Shown: positions 1 through 6,507 of the stretch, piece after piece
How the letters are laid out: each line of letters starts with the position of its first letter
Numbering within the stretch: position 1 is the first letter of the stretch
Assembly (NCBI GenBank): GCA_031285945.1
Contig: JAITVF010000074.1
Coordinates: forward strand, 1-9,242
DNA length: 9,242 nucleotides
From: Oscillospiraceae bacterium
GTDB lineage: Bacteria; Bacillota; Clostridia; Oscillospirales; Ruminococcaceae
Direction of reading: 5' to 3'
Translations under genes and position numbers: made by a program
Notes under the pieces: model-generated
The model's database searches: none
Seen by the model: only the letters and a program-made list of their open reading frames with translations
Told to the model about the DNA's origin: nothing

Positions 1-2172
1 CTCGGCCGAGAAGTCGAGCTGCTCTTTAAACAGCGGCCAGGGCTCCCGCATCAGGGTTTCGCCCTTGTGCGGCAGCGCTTGCCAGACCTCCTCCGTTATA
101 AAGGGCATAAAGGGGTGAAGGAGGCGAAGAGCGCCGTCGAGCACATAAAGAAGAACCTGCTTAGCCCGCAGAGACGCGCCGCCGCCCTCCTGTATACGGG
201 CCTTGGAAAGCTCGATATACCAGTCGCAGAGAACGTCCCAGAAAAAGTCGTAGAGCTTGCCGGCGGCTACCCCCAGCTCGTATTTTTCGAGGTTATTGGT
301 TACCTCACCTACCAGGCGGTTAAAGCGGCAGAGAATCCACTTATCCTCGGCGGAAAGCTGCTGTGGCAGCTCGCCGGTGAAGAGACTGTCGGGGTCATCG
401 GCGATATTCATGAGAACATAACGGACGGCGTTCCATATCTTATTGCAGAAGTTGCGGTTAGAGAGGCATTTTTCCTCGATAAAGCGCTGGTCGTTGCCGG
501 GCGAAACGCCGGAGGCGAGGGTGAGGCGAAGGGCGTCGGCCCCGTATTCTGATATAATCTCCAAAGGATCGATTCCGTTGCCCAGAGATTTCGACATCTT
601 GCGCCCTTGGGCGTCCCGGACAAGCCCGTGGATAAATACGGTGTCGAAGGGGGTGACCCCCATCTGCTCGACGCCCGAAAAGATCATCCTGGCAACCCAG
701 AAAAAGATTATGTCGTACCCGGTAACCATTGTTGAGGTAGGGTAAAAGTATTTAAGGTCGTCGGTATTGTCGGGCCAGCCCAGGGTGGAAAAGGGCCAGA
801 GCGCCGAAGAAAACCAGGTGTCCAGGGTGTCGGAATCCTGCTCAAGGCTAGCGCCCTTGCATTTTGGGCAGGCGTTCGGGGCTTGTCGCGCAACGGTTAT
901 TTCGCCGCAGTCCTTGCAGTACCAGGCGGGTATGCGATGCCCCCACCATATCTGGCGGGAGATGCACCAGTCGCGGATGTTTTCCATCCAGTGAAAGTAA
1001 ATCTTGTCGAAGCGCTCGGGAACAAAGCGGGTTGTTCCGTTCTTAACCACCTCGACGGCGGGCTCGGCCAGGGGCTTCATCCTGACAAACCACTGAAAGG
1101 AGACTCTGGGCTCGACTGAATCGGAGCAACGGTAGCAGGTTCCCACGTTGTGGACGTGCTCCACCGTTTTTACAAGAAGCCCCTCGGCCTCGAGATCGGC
1201 GACCACGGCCTTTCTCGCCTCGAATCGGCCGAGGCCCTGGTATTTGCCGCCAAGCTCGTTGATAGAGGCGTCGTCCTTCATCACGTTTATAACGGGCAGG
1301 TCGTGGCGAAGCCCCACCTCAAAATCGTTTGGGTCGTGGGCGGGGGTAATCTTGACGGCGCCGGTGCCGAAATCCATCTCGACATAGCTGTCGGCCACTA
1401 CGGGGATCTCCCGATTAACAAGGGGGAGAATCAGGGTTTTGCCAATCATATTCTTATAGCGCGGATCATCGGGATTAACGGCCACGGCGGTATCGCCCAA
1501 AAGGGTTTCGGGGCGGGTGGTGGCGATTTCCACAAAGCCCGAGCCGTCCTTAAGGGGGTATTTAATATGCCAGAAGCAGCCCTGCTGCTCCTCGTGCTCC
1601 ACTTCTATGTCAGAAAGAGTCGTCTTGCAGGTGGGGCACCAGTTGATGATACGCTCGCCACGGTATATAAGGCCCTTTTCGTAGAGGCGGTTAAAGACCT
1701 CTACGACCGCCTTTGAGCAGCCCTCGTCCATTGTAAAGCGCTCGCGGCTCCAATCGCAGGAGGAGCCCATCTTGCGCAGCTGCCTGTTGATTCGCCCGCC
1801 GTATTCGCGTCTCCATTCCCAGGCGCGCTCAAGGTATTTCTCGCGGCCAAGCGCCTCCTTGCTTGTTCCCTCCGCAGAAAGGGCGGCTACAATCCTGGCC
1901 TCGGTCGCTATGGAGGCGTGGTCGGTTCCGGGCAGCCACAAAACCTCATAGCCCTGCATCCTCCGCCAGCGTATGAGGAGGTCCTGCAGGGTATTATCCA
2001 GCGCGTGGCCCATATGAAGCTGACCCGTTATATTGGGGGGAGGCATAACGATTGTATAAGGCTTTTTGCCCGAATTGGCAGTAGCCCGGAAGTAACCGCT
2101 CCTCTCCCAGTTTTCATAGGTGCGATCCTCAACCTGTAAAGGATCGTATTGCTTTTGCAGCTCTTTTCTCAT
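1..2172 (-). CDS. valS: Valyl-tRNA synthetase, 3' end outside window
   Basis: Cytoplasmic class I aminoacyl-tRNA synthetase that joins valine to tRNA-Val and edits mischarged threonine. Reading the minus strand from the ATG at 2170-2172 gives 724 codons open to the window edge. The HIGH signature is HMGH at residues 53-56, preceded by PPPNITGQL, and the KMSKS loop is at 525-529. The editing insertion between them has the ValS-like stretches NWCPTCK (177-183) and [11 protein letters not shown] zinc ribbon is formed by CxxC at 419-422 and 435-438, just before the [18 protein letters not shown] block typical of bacterial ValS. The last visible residues lie in the anticodon-binding domain ([17 protein letters not shown]). 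Family members usually have about 880 residues, so roughly 150 residues, including the C-terminal coiled coil, are missing at the edge. The start is the first ATG after a consensus promoter. No T-box leader is seen, and the ribosome binding site is weak (GGTGG at most). Confidence 0.97.
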   Translation of the reverse strand, partial: MRKELQKQYDPLQVEDRTYENWERSGYFRATANSGKKPYTIVMPPPNITGQLHMGHALDNTLQDLLIRWRRMQGYEVLWLPGTDHASIATEARIVAALSAEGTSKEALGREKYLERAWEWRREYGGRINRQLRKMGSSCDWSRERFTMDEGCSKAVVEVFNRLYEKGLIYRGERIINWCPTCKTTLSDIEVEHEEQQGCFWHIKYPLKDGSGFVEIATTRPETLLGDTAVAVNPDDPRYKNMIGKTLILPLVNREIPVVADSYVEMDFGTGAVKITPAHDPNDFEVGLRHDLPVINVMKDDASINELGGKYQGLGRFEARKAVVADLEAEGLLVKTVEHVHNVGTCYRCSDSVEPRVSFQWFVRMKPLAEPAVEVVKNGTTRFVPERFDKIYFHWMENIRDWCISRQIWWGHRIPAWYCKDCGEITVARQAPNACPKCKGASLEQDSDTLDTWFSSALWPFSTLGWPDNTDDLKYFYPTSTMVTGYDIIFFWVARMIFSGVEQMGVTPFDTVFIHGLVRDAQGRKMSKSLGNGIDPLEIISEYGADALRLTLASGVSPGNDQRFIEEKCLSNRNFCNKIWNAVRYVLMNIADDPDSLFTGELPQQLSAEDKWILCRFNRLVGEVTNNLEKYELGVAAGKLYDFFWDVLCDWYIELSKARIQEGGGASLRAKQVLLYVLDGALRLLHPFMPFITEEVWQALPHKGETLMREPWPLFKEQLDFSAE

Positions 2173-2233
2173 TTAACGGCACCACCACTTAAAAATCGGC
2201 TTTAAATTCTTATATATCTCTTTAATTTCATTT

Positions 2234-2262
2234 ATTATACGCGAGAATCACGTTTTTTGCAA
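2234..2262 (-). promoter_or_regulatory. valS promoter, sigma-A type
   Basis: On the minus strand a -35 box TTGCAA (2257-2262) is followed by a 17-bp spacer and a perfect -10 box TATAAT (2234-2239). Transcription would begin near 2227, giving a leader of about 55 nt before the valS ATG. That is too short for a T-box riboswitch, so the gene probably lacks tRNA-sensing control at this promoter. Confidence 0.8.
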
Positions 2263-2311
2263 GTAATATCAAGTAATATCATGATATGTGAATATGCGCT
2301 CATATGCGCTC
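2261..2311. repeat. Two tandem 10-bp repeats flanking a palindrome
   Basis: AAGTAATATC occurs twice in a row (2261-2280). It is followed by the perfect 12-bp palindrome ATATCATGATAT (2276-2287), then by ATATGCGCTC twice in a row (2292-2311). The block abuts and slightly overlaps the valS -35 box. It sits between two divergent promoters, so a protein-binding role is possible, but replication slippage in non-coding DNA would look the same. Confidence 0.6.
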
Positions 2312-2347
2312 CGCGGGAATTTAGCCTTGGGAAAGTGAACGGTATTT

Positions 2348-2393
2348 CGCCTAGGCGGGAAGCATTGACGTTTTGTCGCAGTGTTGGTATAAT
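2348..2393 (+). promoter_or_regulatory. Rightward sigma-A promoter with adjacent palindrome
   Basis: A -35 box TTGACG (2365-2370), a 17-bp spacer and a perfect -10 box TATAAT (2388-2393) point right, with transcription expected near 2400. The 10-bp palindrome CGCCTAGGCG (2348-2357) lies 7 bp upstream of the -35 box and could be an operator. The promoter should drive the small membrane protein genes at 2518 and 2735 and possibly prmA and the pseudouridine synthase gene, since no clear internal promoter was found before them. Confidence 0.8.
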
Positions 2394-2399
2394 AATCGC

Positions 2400-2517
2400 A
2401 AAGAGCGCGGTTATTATATTTTATGCGCGGCGTATCGCCGCCTGCGGCCTGCAATAACGCAAGACTTATTGCAAAACCAGAACCCGAATAATTATTCGCA
2501 GAGCGGAGGGCGGTTCT
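2400..2517 (+). other. 5' leader with three consecutive hairpins
   Basis: The stretch between the predicted transcription start and the TTG start at 2518 is about 118 nt. It can form three separate perfect stems: GCGGCG/CGCCGC with a TAT loop (2427-2441), GCAATAA/TTATTGC with an 8-nt loop (2451-2472), and the 14-nt palindrome CGAATAATTATTCG (2485-2498). The ribosome binding site GGAGGG follows at 2505-2510. No T-tract follows any stem, so these are not obvious terminators. I do not recognise a known riboswitch. Together with the two divergent promoters this accounts for the 345-base gap between valS and the next gene; no further gene is supported there. Confidence 0.45.
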
Positions 2518-2727
2518 TTGGATAAGCGCGTAATCATTATCTTTTGCGCCATGCTTGTGGTTCTTCCCCTGCTTTTATTGCAGGCCAAAGCGCATATAGT
2601 AATGGCCGAGACAAGAAACCCCGTTTCACCCGCTAAAAGGCGGCTGCGCTATATTATCGCGGCTGGCCTGTGGGCGGCTATAACAGGAATCGTGATGGTC
2701 TTTGCGGTTATGGCAGCGGGGAGGTAG
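2518..2727 (+). CDS. Small two-helix membrane protein, function unknown
   Basis: A 69-residue protein that I do not recognise. Its composition predicts two membrane helices, at about residues 4-22 (VIIIFCAMLVVLPLLLL) and 45-66 (YIIAAGLWAAITGIVMVFAVM). They are joined by a polar, positively charged loop with the run KRRLR at 40-44. By the positive-inside rule the loop would face the cytoplasm, with both ends outside. The start is TTG at 2518, chosen because GGAGGG (2505-2510) lies 7 nt before it; the next ATG (codon 12) would cut into the first helix. It is the first gene after a near-consensus promoter and is followed after 7 nt by another tiny membrane protein gene, so the two are probably co-transcribed. 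Base composition is like the neighbours and there is no sign of transfer. Confidence 0.7.
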   Translation: MDKRVIIIFCAMLVVLPLLLLQAKAHIVMAETRNPVSPAKRRLRYIIAAGLWAAITGIVMVFAVMAAGR

Positions 2728-2734
2728 CGCGCTT

Positions 2735-2848
2735 ATGTTTACCGATCCCAACCGGTCTAAGCCGCCGGTGTGGCGTATAATTCTTTACACTGTTATTATT
2801 CTCGCTTTTTTTGTTGCGGCGGGATATTTTCGCGCGCGGGTCGGGTAA
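2735..2848 (+). CDS. Very small single-helix membrane protein, function unknown
   Basis: A 37-residue reading frame starting at ATG 2735 with GGGGAGG (2718-2724) 10 nt before it. The N-terminus is polar and proline-rich (MFTDPNRSKPPVWR). It is followed by one hydrophobic stretch at about residues 15-31 (IILYTVIILAFFVAAGY) and a short basic tail (FRARVG). This is the layout of a small single-pass membrane protein. Support for it being real comes from the ribosome binding site, the 7-nt gap after the preceding small membrane protein gene, and the lack of any other gene in the 174 bases before prmA. I do not recognise the family. Its small size leaves a fair chance that it is spurious. Confidence 0.55.
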   Translation: MFTDPNRSKPPVWRIILYTVIILAFFVAAGYFRARVG

Positions 2849-2901
2849 GACTTTTTTGTTATTTTGAAACATGGTAAATTGGCTGATAAGGGGAAGTTTT
2901 T

Positions 2902-3849
2902 TTGGATTGGCTTAGGGTTGAGGTCGCGGCGAGCGCCGAGGGAATCGATCCGGTTTGCGCCGCGCTGACTGAGCTTGGCGTAACCGGCTTTGAGGTGCGC
3001 GATCCCGCCGACCTTGAGGCCTTTCTGGAGGGAAGGCGGGGCCGCTGGGATTACGTTGCCCCCGAGCTTTTGGCCCTTAGGGATAAGGGGAGCGCCGTCA
3101 TTTTTTATCTCGCCGGGGGCGAGCAGGGCGCGGAGCGGCTAAAAGAGGCTAAGGAAGCCCTTTCGCGCCTGCGCGAGCTGGACTCGCAGGGCGCCTGGGG
3201 GAGCCTTGAGCTTACCCTTTCAACAGTTTTGCAGGAGGACTGGGAAACGAGCTGGAAGGCGTATTACAAGCCGGTTAAAACAGGCGGGCGGCTGGTGATC
3301 TGCCCGACGTGGGAGGAATATTTCCCGGAGGACGGCGAGGTTGTGCTGCGTATGGATCCCGGGATGGCCTTTGGCTCTGGCGTTCACGATTCCACCCGGC
3401 TTTGCCTTGAGCTTTTACAGGAAGCGATAAAGGGCGGGGAGGACGTTCTCGACCTTGGCTGCGGCAGCGGGATTTTAGGGATCGCTTCCCTGTTGCTGGG
3501 CGCCAGGGGCCTGACCGGAACGGATATAGAAGAGATAGCCATAAAGGTGGCGGAGGAAAACGCGAAGGTAAACCGGGTCGGCGATAAAGCCCTGTTCAGT
3601 GTCGGAAGCCTGGCGGACGGGGTAACCGGTAAATTCGACGTGATACTCGCCAACATAGTGGCCGACGTAATATTAAGCCTCATACCCGATCTTGCCGGGA
3701 TACTTAAAGCCGGCGGAGTTTTTATAACCTCCGGCATCATCGACACCCGCGCCGCCGAGGTTGAAGATGCCCTTGTCGCCGCCGGATACAGGGTTAAAAA
3801 GAAGCTCGAAAGCGGCGGGTGGGTCAGCATGGCGGCCGTTGGCGCATAG
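2902..3849 (+). CDS. prmA: Ribosomal protein L11 methyltransferase
   Basis: Cytoplasmic S-adenosylmethionine-dependent enzyme that trimethylates lysines and the N-terminus of ribosomal protein L11. At 315 residues it has normal length. The N-terminal substrate-binding domain (about 1-100) begins MDWLRVEVAA and contains the ELGVTGFEV segment common in the family. The conserved linker EDWETSWKAYYKPVKTG follows at 112-128. The methyltransferase domain shows MDPGMAFGSG (151-160), motif I DVLDLGCGSG (181-190), the acidic residue D208 in TGTDIEE, and the family-specific LANIVADV (249-256). The usual GTGTH-x-TT signature is changed here to GSGVHDST (158-165), a conservative but noticeable variation. 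The start is TTG at 2902, 6 nt after AAGGGGAAG. It begins the family-like MDWLRVEV sequence, and no upstream ATG fits. It lies downstream of the two small membrane protein genes. Confidence 0.95.
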   Translation: MDWLRVEVAASAEGIDPVCAALTELGVTGFEVRDPADLEAFLEGRRGRWDYVAPELLALRDKGSAVIFYLAGGEQGAERLKEAKEALSRLRELDSQGAWGSLELTLSTVLQEDWETSWKAYYKPVKTGGRLVICPTWEEYFPEDGEVVLRMDPGMAFGSGVHDSTRLCLELLQEAIKGGEDVLDLGCGSGILGIASLLLGARGLTGTDIEEIAIKVAEENAKVNRVGDKALFSVGSLADGVTGKFDVILANIVADVILSLIPDLAGILKAGGVFITSGIIDTRAAEVEDALVAAGYRVKKKLESGGWVSMAAVGA

Positions 3850-3853
3850 CCTG

Positions 3854-3910
3854 TAGCCGTTGGCAGCGTAAAGCAAAGAAGAAGCGGTCCGGCAACGCTA
3901 AGAATTTTTT
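3854..3910 (+). terminator. Possible weak terminator after prmA
   Basis: CGTTG (3858-3862) can pair with CAACG (3893-3897), extended after one bulged base by TAG (3854-3856) with CTA (3898-3900). A run of six T follows at 3905-3910. The loop is about 30 nt and the stem is short, so termination would be inefficient at best and read-through into the next gene is likely. Confidence 0.3.
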
Positions 3911-4002
3911 GCCGCGCTTAAAATTATACGTGACATTTTAACCCGCCGTAAAACTCGCGGCCGCCCGCCCCCCGGGCGACGCCGCCAAACGGGGTATTGC
4001 TT

Positions 4003-4704
4003 ATGCCGCGACTCGAAAAGCTGGTGGCCGCAGCCTCCCCCCACAGCCGCAGGGCGGCGGCGGGGCTCATTAAAAGCGGGCGGGTTGCGGTTGACGGAAA
4101 AACCGTTACCGCACCCGATTACCCCTGCGCGCAAACGGCTTTTATTACACTGGACGGCGCTCCCCTTCTTTTGGGGCCGCGGTATATAATGCTCAATAAG
4201 CCTAAGGGAACAATCTGCGCCACTAAAGACGATAACGGCAAAACCGTTCTCGAGCTTATCGCGGAGCCGCTGCGCAAGAACCTTTTTCCGGCCGGGAGGC
4301 TTGATAAGGATTCGGAGGGGTTCGTTCTTTTGACCGACGACGGGCCCTTTGCCCACCGGCTTCTTTCCCCCCGCTCCCGGATACCAAAGACCTATCTCGC
4401 CACTCTTGACCGCCCGCCGGATAAGGATATCCTGGCGGAGCTGTTTTGCTCCCCCATAGATCTCGGCGGGGGAGATATTACCTCCCCCGCTCTGCTGGAG
4501 AACGTTGACGGGGTCACCGCGCGGCTTACCATATATGAGGGAATGTTTCACCAGGTTAAGCGGATGTTTTTAAAGGCGGGCTATAAGGTAGAGGGTCTGC
4601 GCCGCATCAGGATAGGCGCGCTTGAGCTTGACCCCGGGCTGGGACCGGGGGAATACAGGCCGATTCTGCCCGGAGAGATGCCGCTGCTTATACGACAAGA
4701 CTGA
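4003..4704 (+). CDS. RsuA-family rRNA pseudouridine synthase
   Basis: Converts a specific uridine in ribosomal RNA to pseudouridine. The 233-residue protein has an S4 RNA-binding domain at the N-terminus (about 1-45; SRRAAAGLIKSGRVAVDGKTV). The catalytic domain follows, starting at YIMLNKPKG (61-69). The active-site motif is GRLDKDSEG at 98-106, in which D101 is the expected nucleophile. The C-terminal motif EGMFHQVKRMF (179-189) is the RsuA/RluB/RluE/RluF signature. Member families act on 16S or 23S rRNA. The compact size and single S4 domain suggest an RsuA-like 16S enzyme, but the target cannot be fixed from sequence alone. I chose ATG 4003 over TTG 3997 because GGGG (3991-3994) is 8 nt from the ATG and only 2 nt from the TTG. 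A GC-rich 6-bp hairpin (3962-3978) lies just upstream. The gene is convergent with pntB. Confidence 0.92.
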   Translation: MPRLEKLVAAASPHSRRAAAGLIKSGRVAVDGKTVTAPDYPCAQTAFITLDGAPLLLGPRYIMLNKPKGTICATKDDNGKTVLELIAEPLRKNLFPAGRLDKDSEGFVLLTDDGPFAHRLLSPRSRIPKTYLATLDRPPDKDILAELFCSPIDLGGGDITSPALLENVDGVTARLTIYEGMFHQVKRMFLKAGYKVEGLRRIRIGALELDPGLGPGEYRPILPGEMPLLIRQD

Positions 4705-4736
4705 CGCCCGCGGCTGTTACGAGCCGCGGGCGTCAG
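4701..4736. terminator. Perfect 15-bp hairpin between convergent genes
   Basis: CTGACGCCCGCGGCT (4701-4715) pairs perfectly with AGCCGCGGGCGTCAG (4722-4736) around a 6-nt loop. The left arm includes the TGA stop codon of the pseudouridine synthase gene. A second small hairpin, CCTTTGCGAAAGG, follows at 4739-4751. There is no long T-tract on either strand, but position and strength suggest a transcript-end structure for the rightward gene and perhaps also for pntB, whose stop is 42 nt away. Confidence 0.65.
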
Positions 4737-4778
4737 CCCCTTTGCGAAAGGTGGCGCGACATGCCAGGAGAGAGGAGG

Positions 4779-6173
4779 CTATCCTTGCATGCAGGCCATG
4801 AGGGAAGTCAGCGTGTCCTTTGCGTCCCCCAGCAGCAGCGAGGTTTTATCCATGCTGTAAAGGGGATTTTCAACACCGGCGTACCCCGGCTTGAGGTCAA
4901 AGTTGCATACGATTACGCTTTCGGCCTTTTCCGCCTCCAGGATGGGCATGCCGTAGATCGGGGTTCCCTCGGCGGAGTTGGCGGCGGGGTTAACGACGTC
5001 GTTGGCGCCTATTACTATCGCGGCGTCGCAGCCGGTGAAGGCGGGGTTGATTTCATCTAGCTCCCTAAGCTGCTCGTAGGGTACGTTTGCCTCGGCGAGA
5101 AGAACGTTCATATGCCCGGGCATTCTTCCCGCCACCGGGTGGATGGCGAACTCGACCTCCTTGCCGGAAGCCTCAAGCCTGTCGGAAAGCTGCTTTACGA
5201 GACTCTGAGCCTGCGCGACCGCCATACCGTAGCCGGGAACGATGATGACTCGCCTTGCGTTCTTAAGGCGGGCCGCCGCGTCCCCCAGCGGGTCGGCTTT
5301 GGCGGCGGGGGCGGCGACAGCCGCGGCGGGAGCGGGCGGGGCGGAGTCCGTTTTAGCCGGGGAGGCGGCCGAGCCCAGCAAAACGCCCGAAAGGCTGCGG
5401 TTCATGGCCCTGCACATGACCTGCGTCAGCAAAAGCCCCGAGGCGCCCACCACTCCCCCGACCGCGACAAGAAGCGGGTCGGAAATCGCCATGCCCGCGA
5501 TGGAGCCCGCGACGCCCGAAAAGGAGTTGAGGAGGGATATGGCTACCGGCATATCGGCGCCGCCTACCCGTATGGCGAAGTACCAGCCGAAGAGCGAGGA
5601 AGAAACAAGGCAGACTGCGCTGGCGACAAAGAGCAATACCCCGTCTGTAAAGATTCCCATGCAGACGATCCCCGCGACGGTCGCTAAAATGGCCGACGAG
5701 ATGATCCCCTGGTGGTTGGGCAGGATTTGGGGCCTGGGATTCATTTTGCCGTGAAGCTTGGCGGCGGCCACAAGGCTGCCTATAAGCGTAAGCATTCCAA
5801 CCGCCATGGCCAGACCGGCGGTGATCAGCGAAAAGAGGCCGGAGAGGCCGCCCGACAGTGACACGACGGCCACAAGAGCCGAGGCCGCCCCCCCAAGGCC
5901 GTTGAGAAGGGCCACAGCCTGGGGCATTTGTATCATCCTGACGCGCATGGCGGCGACTATTCCCGCTACGGAGCCGGCCGCCAGGGCAAGCCAGAGCAAA
6001 AGATCTGAAAGGACGCCGTATTTGTACAAAGTTACAAGTATGGCCAGAAGGGTGCATACAGCCGAAAGGGAATTGCCCGCAACCGAGCTCTTAACCTTGC
6101 TCATCCCGTTTATGCCGATAAGCACCCCAAGCACCAGAACGCCGCAGACGGCGTAATAAACGGCGTTACTCAT
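4779..6173 (-). CDS. pntB: NAD(P) transhydrogenase subunit beta
   Basis: Membrane subunit of the proton-translocating transhydrogenase, carrying part of the proton channel and the NADP(H)-binding domain III. Its 464 residues match the usual length. Residues 1-262 form domain II, with about nine hydrophobic helices and family blocks such as MPQAVALLNGLGGAAS (83-98), HGKMNPRPQILPNH (141-154) and MPVAISLLNSFSGVAGS (208-224). An alanine- and proline-rich linker (about 268-296) leads to domain III. Domain III shows the NADP-binding GYGMAVAQAQ (314-323), HPVAGRMPGHMNVLLAEA (345-362), GANDVVNPAA (389-398) and DLKPGYAGVENPLY (426-439). The gene starts 8 nt inside the end of pntAB and has AAGGAGG (6180-6186) six nt before its ATG, so translation is probably coupled. 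It is the last gene of the pnt operon. Confidence 0.97.
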   Translation of the reverse strand: MSNAVYYAVCGVLVLGVLIGINGMSKVKSSVAGNSLSAVCTLLAILVTLYKYGVLSDLLLWLALAAGSVAGIVAAMRVRMIQMPQAVALLNGLGGAASALVAVVSLSGGLSGLFSLITAGLAMAVGMLTLIGSLVAAAKLHGKMNPRPQILPNHQGIISSAILATVAGIVCMGIFTDGVLLFVASAVCLVSSSLFGWYFAIRVGGADMPVAISLLNSFSGVAGSIAGMAISDPLLVAVGGVVGASGLLLTQVMCRAMNRSLSGVLLGSAASPAKTDSAPPAPAAAVAAPAAKADPLGDAAARLKNARRVIIVPGYGMAVAQAQSLVKQLSDRLEASGKEVEFAIHPVAGRMPGHMNVLLAEANVPYEQLRELDEINPAFTGCDAAIVIGANDVVNPAANSAEGTPIYGMPILEAEKAESVIVCNFDLKPGYAGVENPLYSMDKTSLLLGDAKDTLTSLMACMQG

Positions 6174-6471
6174 GAGCGGCCTCCTTATTTGCCGTTGCCC
6201 TGTTACGGAACATGCGCAGCATGCGGTGAGTTACGCCAAAGCCGCCGACAACGTTGAACATAGCGAGAACTATGGCGATAAAGCCCAGCAGACGGCTGTG
6301 AGTATGTACCGCGAGCCCCGTGACAAAAAGCGCGCCCAGGACGGTAATGCCGGAAAGGGCGTTCATCCCCGACATAAGGGGTGTGTGGAGCAGGCTGGGA
6401 ACGTTGCCTATAAGCCTGTATCCCACAAGGGCGGCCACAATGAATAGCCCGATGAGCAAAAGGGGATTCAT
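6166..6471 (-). CDS. pntAB: NAD(P) transhydrogenase alpha-2 (membrane) subunit
   Basis: Small membrane subunit (101 residues) equivalent to the C-terminal membrane part of the single-chain PntA of E. coli. The enzyme is therefore of the three-subunit type, as in Rhodospirillum rubrum. Three hydrophobic helices are visible at about residues 3-22, 36-57 and 61-80. The family hallmark VPSLLHTPLMSGMNALSGI spans 24-42, and MFNVVGGFGVTHRML is conserved near the end of the last helix (71-85). A charged cytoplasmic tail follows. AGGAGG (6480-6485) lies 8 nt upstream of the ATG. The stop codon lies inside pntB (8-nt overlap), and the gap to pntAA is only 36 nt, so the three genes form one transcription unit. 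Confidence 0.95.
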   Translation of the reverse strand: MNPLLLIGLFIVAALVGYRLIGNVPSLLHTPLMSGMNALSGITVLGALFVTGLAVHTHSRLLGFIAIVLAMFNVVGGFGVTHRMLRMFRNRATANKEAAHE

Positions 6472-6507
6472 GGGTATTTCCTCCTCGTTATTTTATAGGC
6501 GGCGGAC

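Noticed and set aside
2172..2192. T-box-like sequence GGTGGTGCCG on the minus strand just before the valS start
   Set aside because: It resembles the UGGN-containing T-box core, but it sits 4-5 nt from the start codon. It has no terminator or specifier stem, and the promoter is only about 55 nt upstream, so it is most likely chance.
2257..2457. Short open frames on both strands in the valS upstream region
   Set aside because: They run across the repeats and both promoters, lack ribosome binding sites and have no plausible composition.
3898..4551. Open frame of 217 codons on the minus strand opposite the pseudouridine synthase gene
   Set aside because: The plus-strand product has an S4 domain and the GRLDKDSEG active site. 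The antisense product is rich in Arg, Gly and Pro without any motif.
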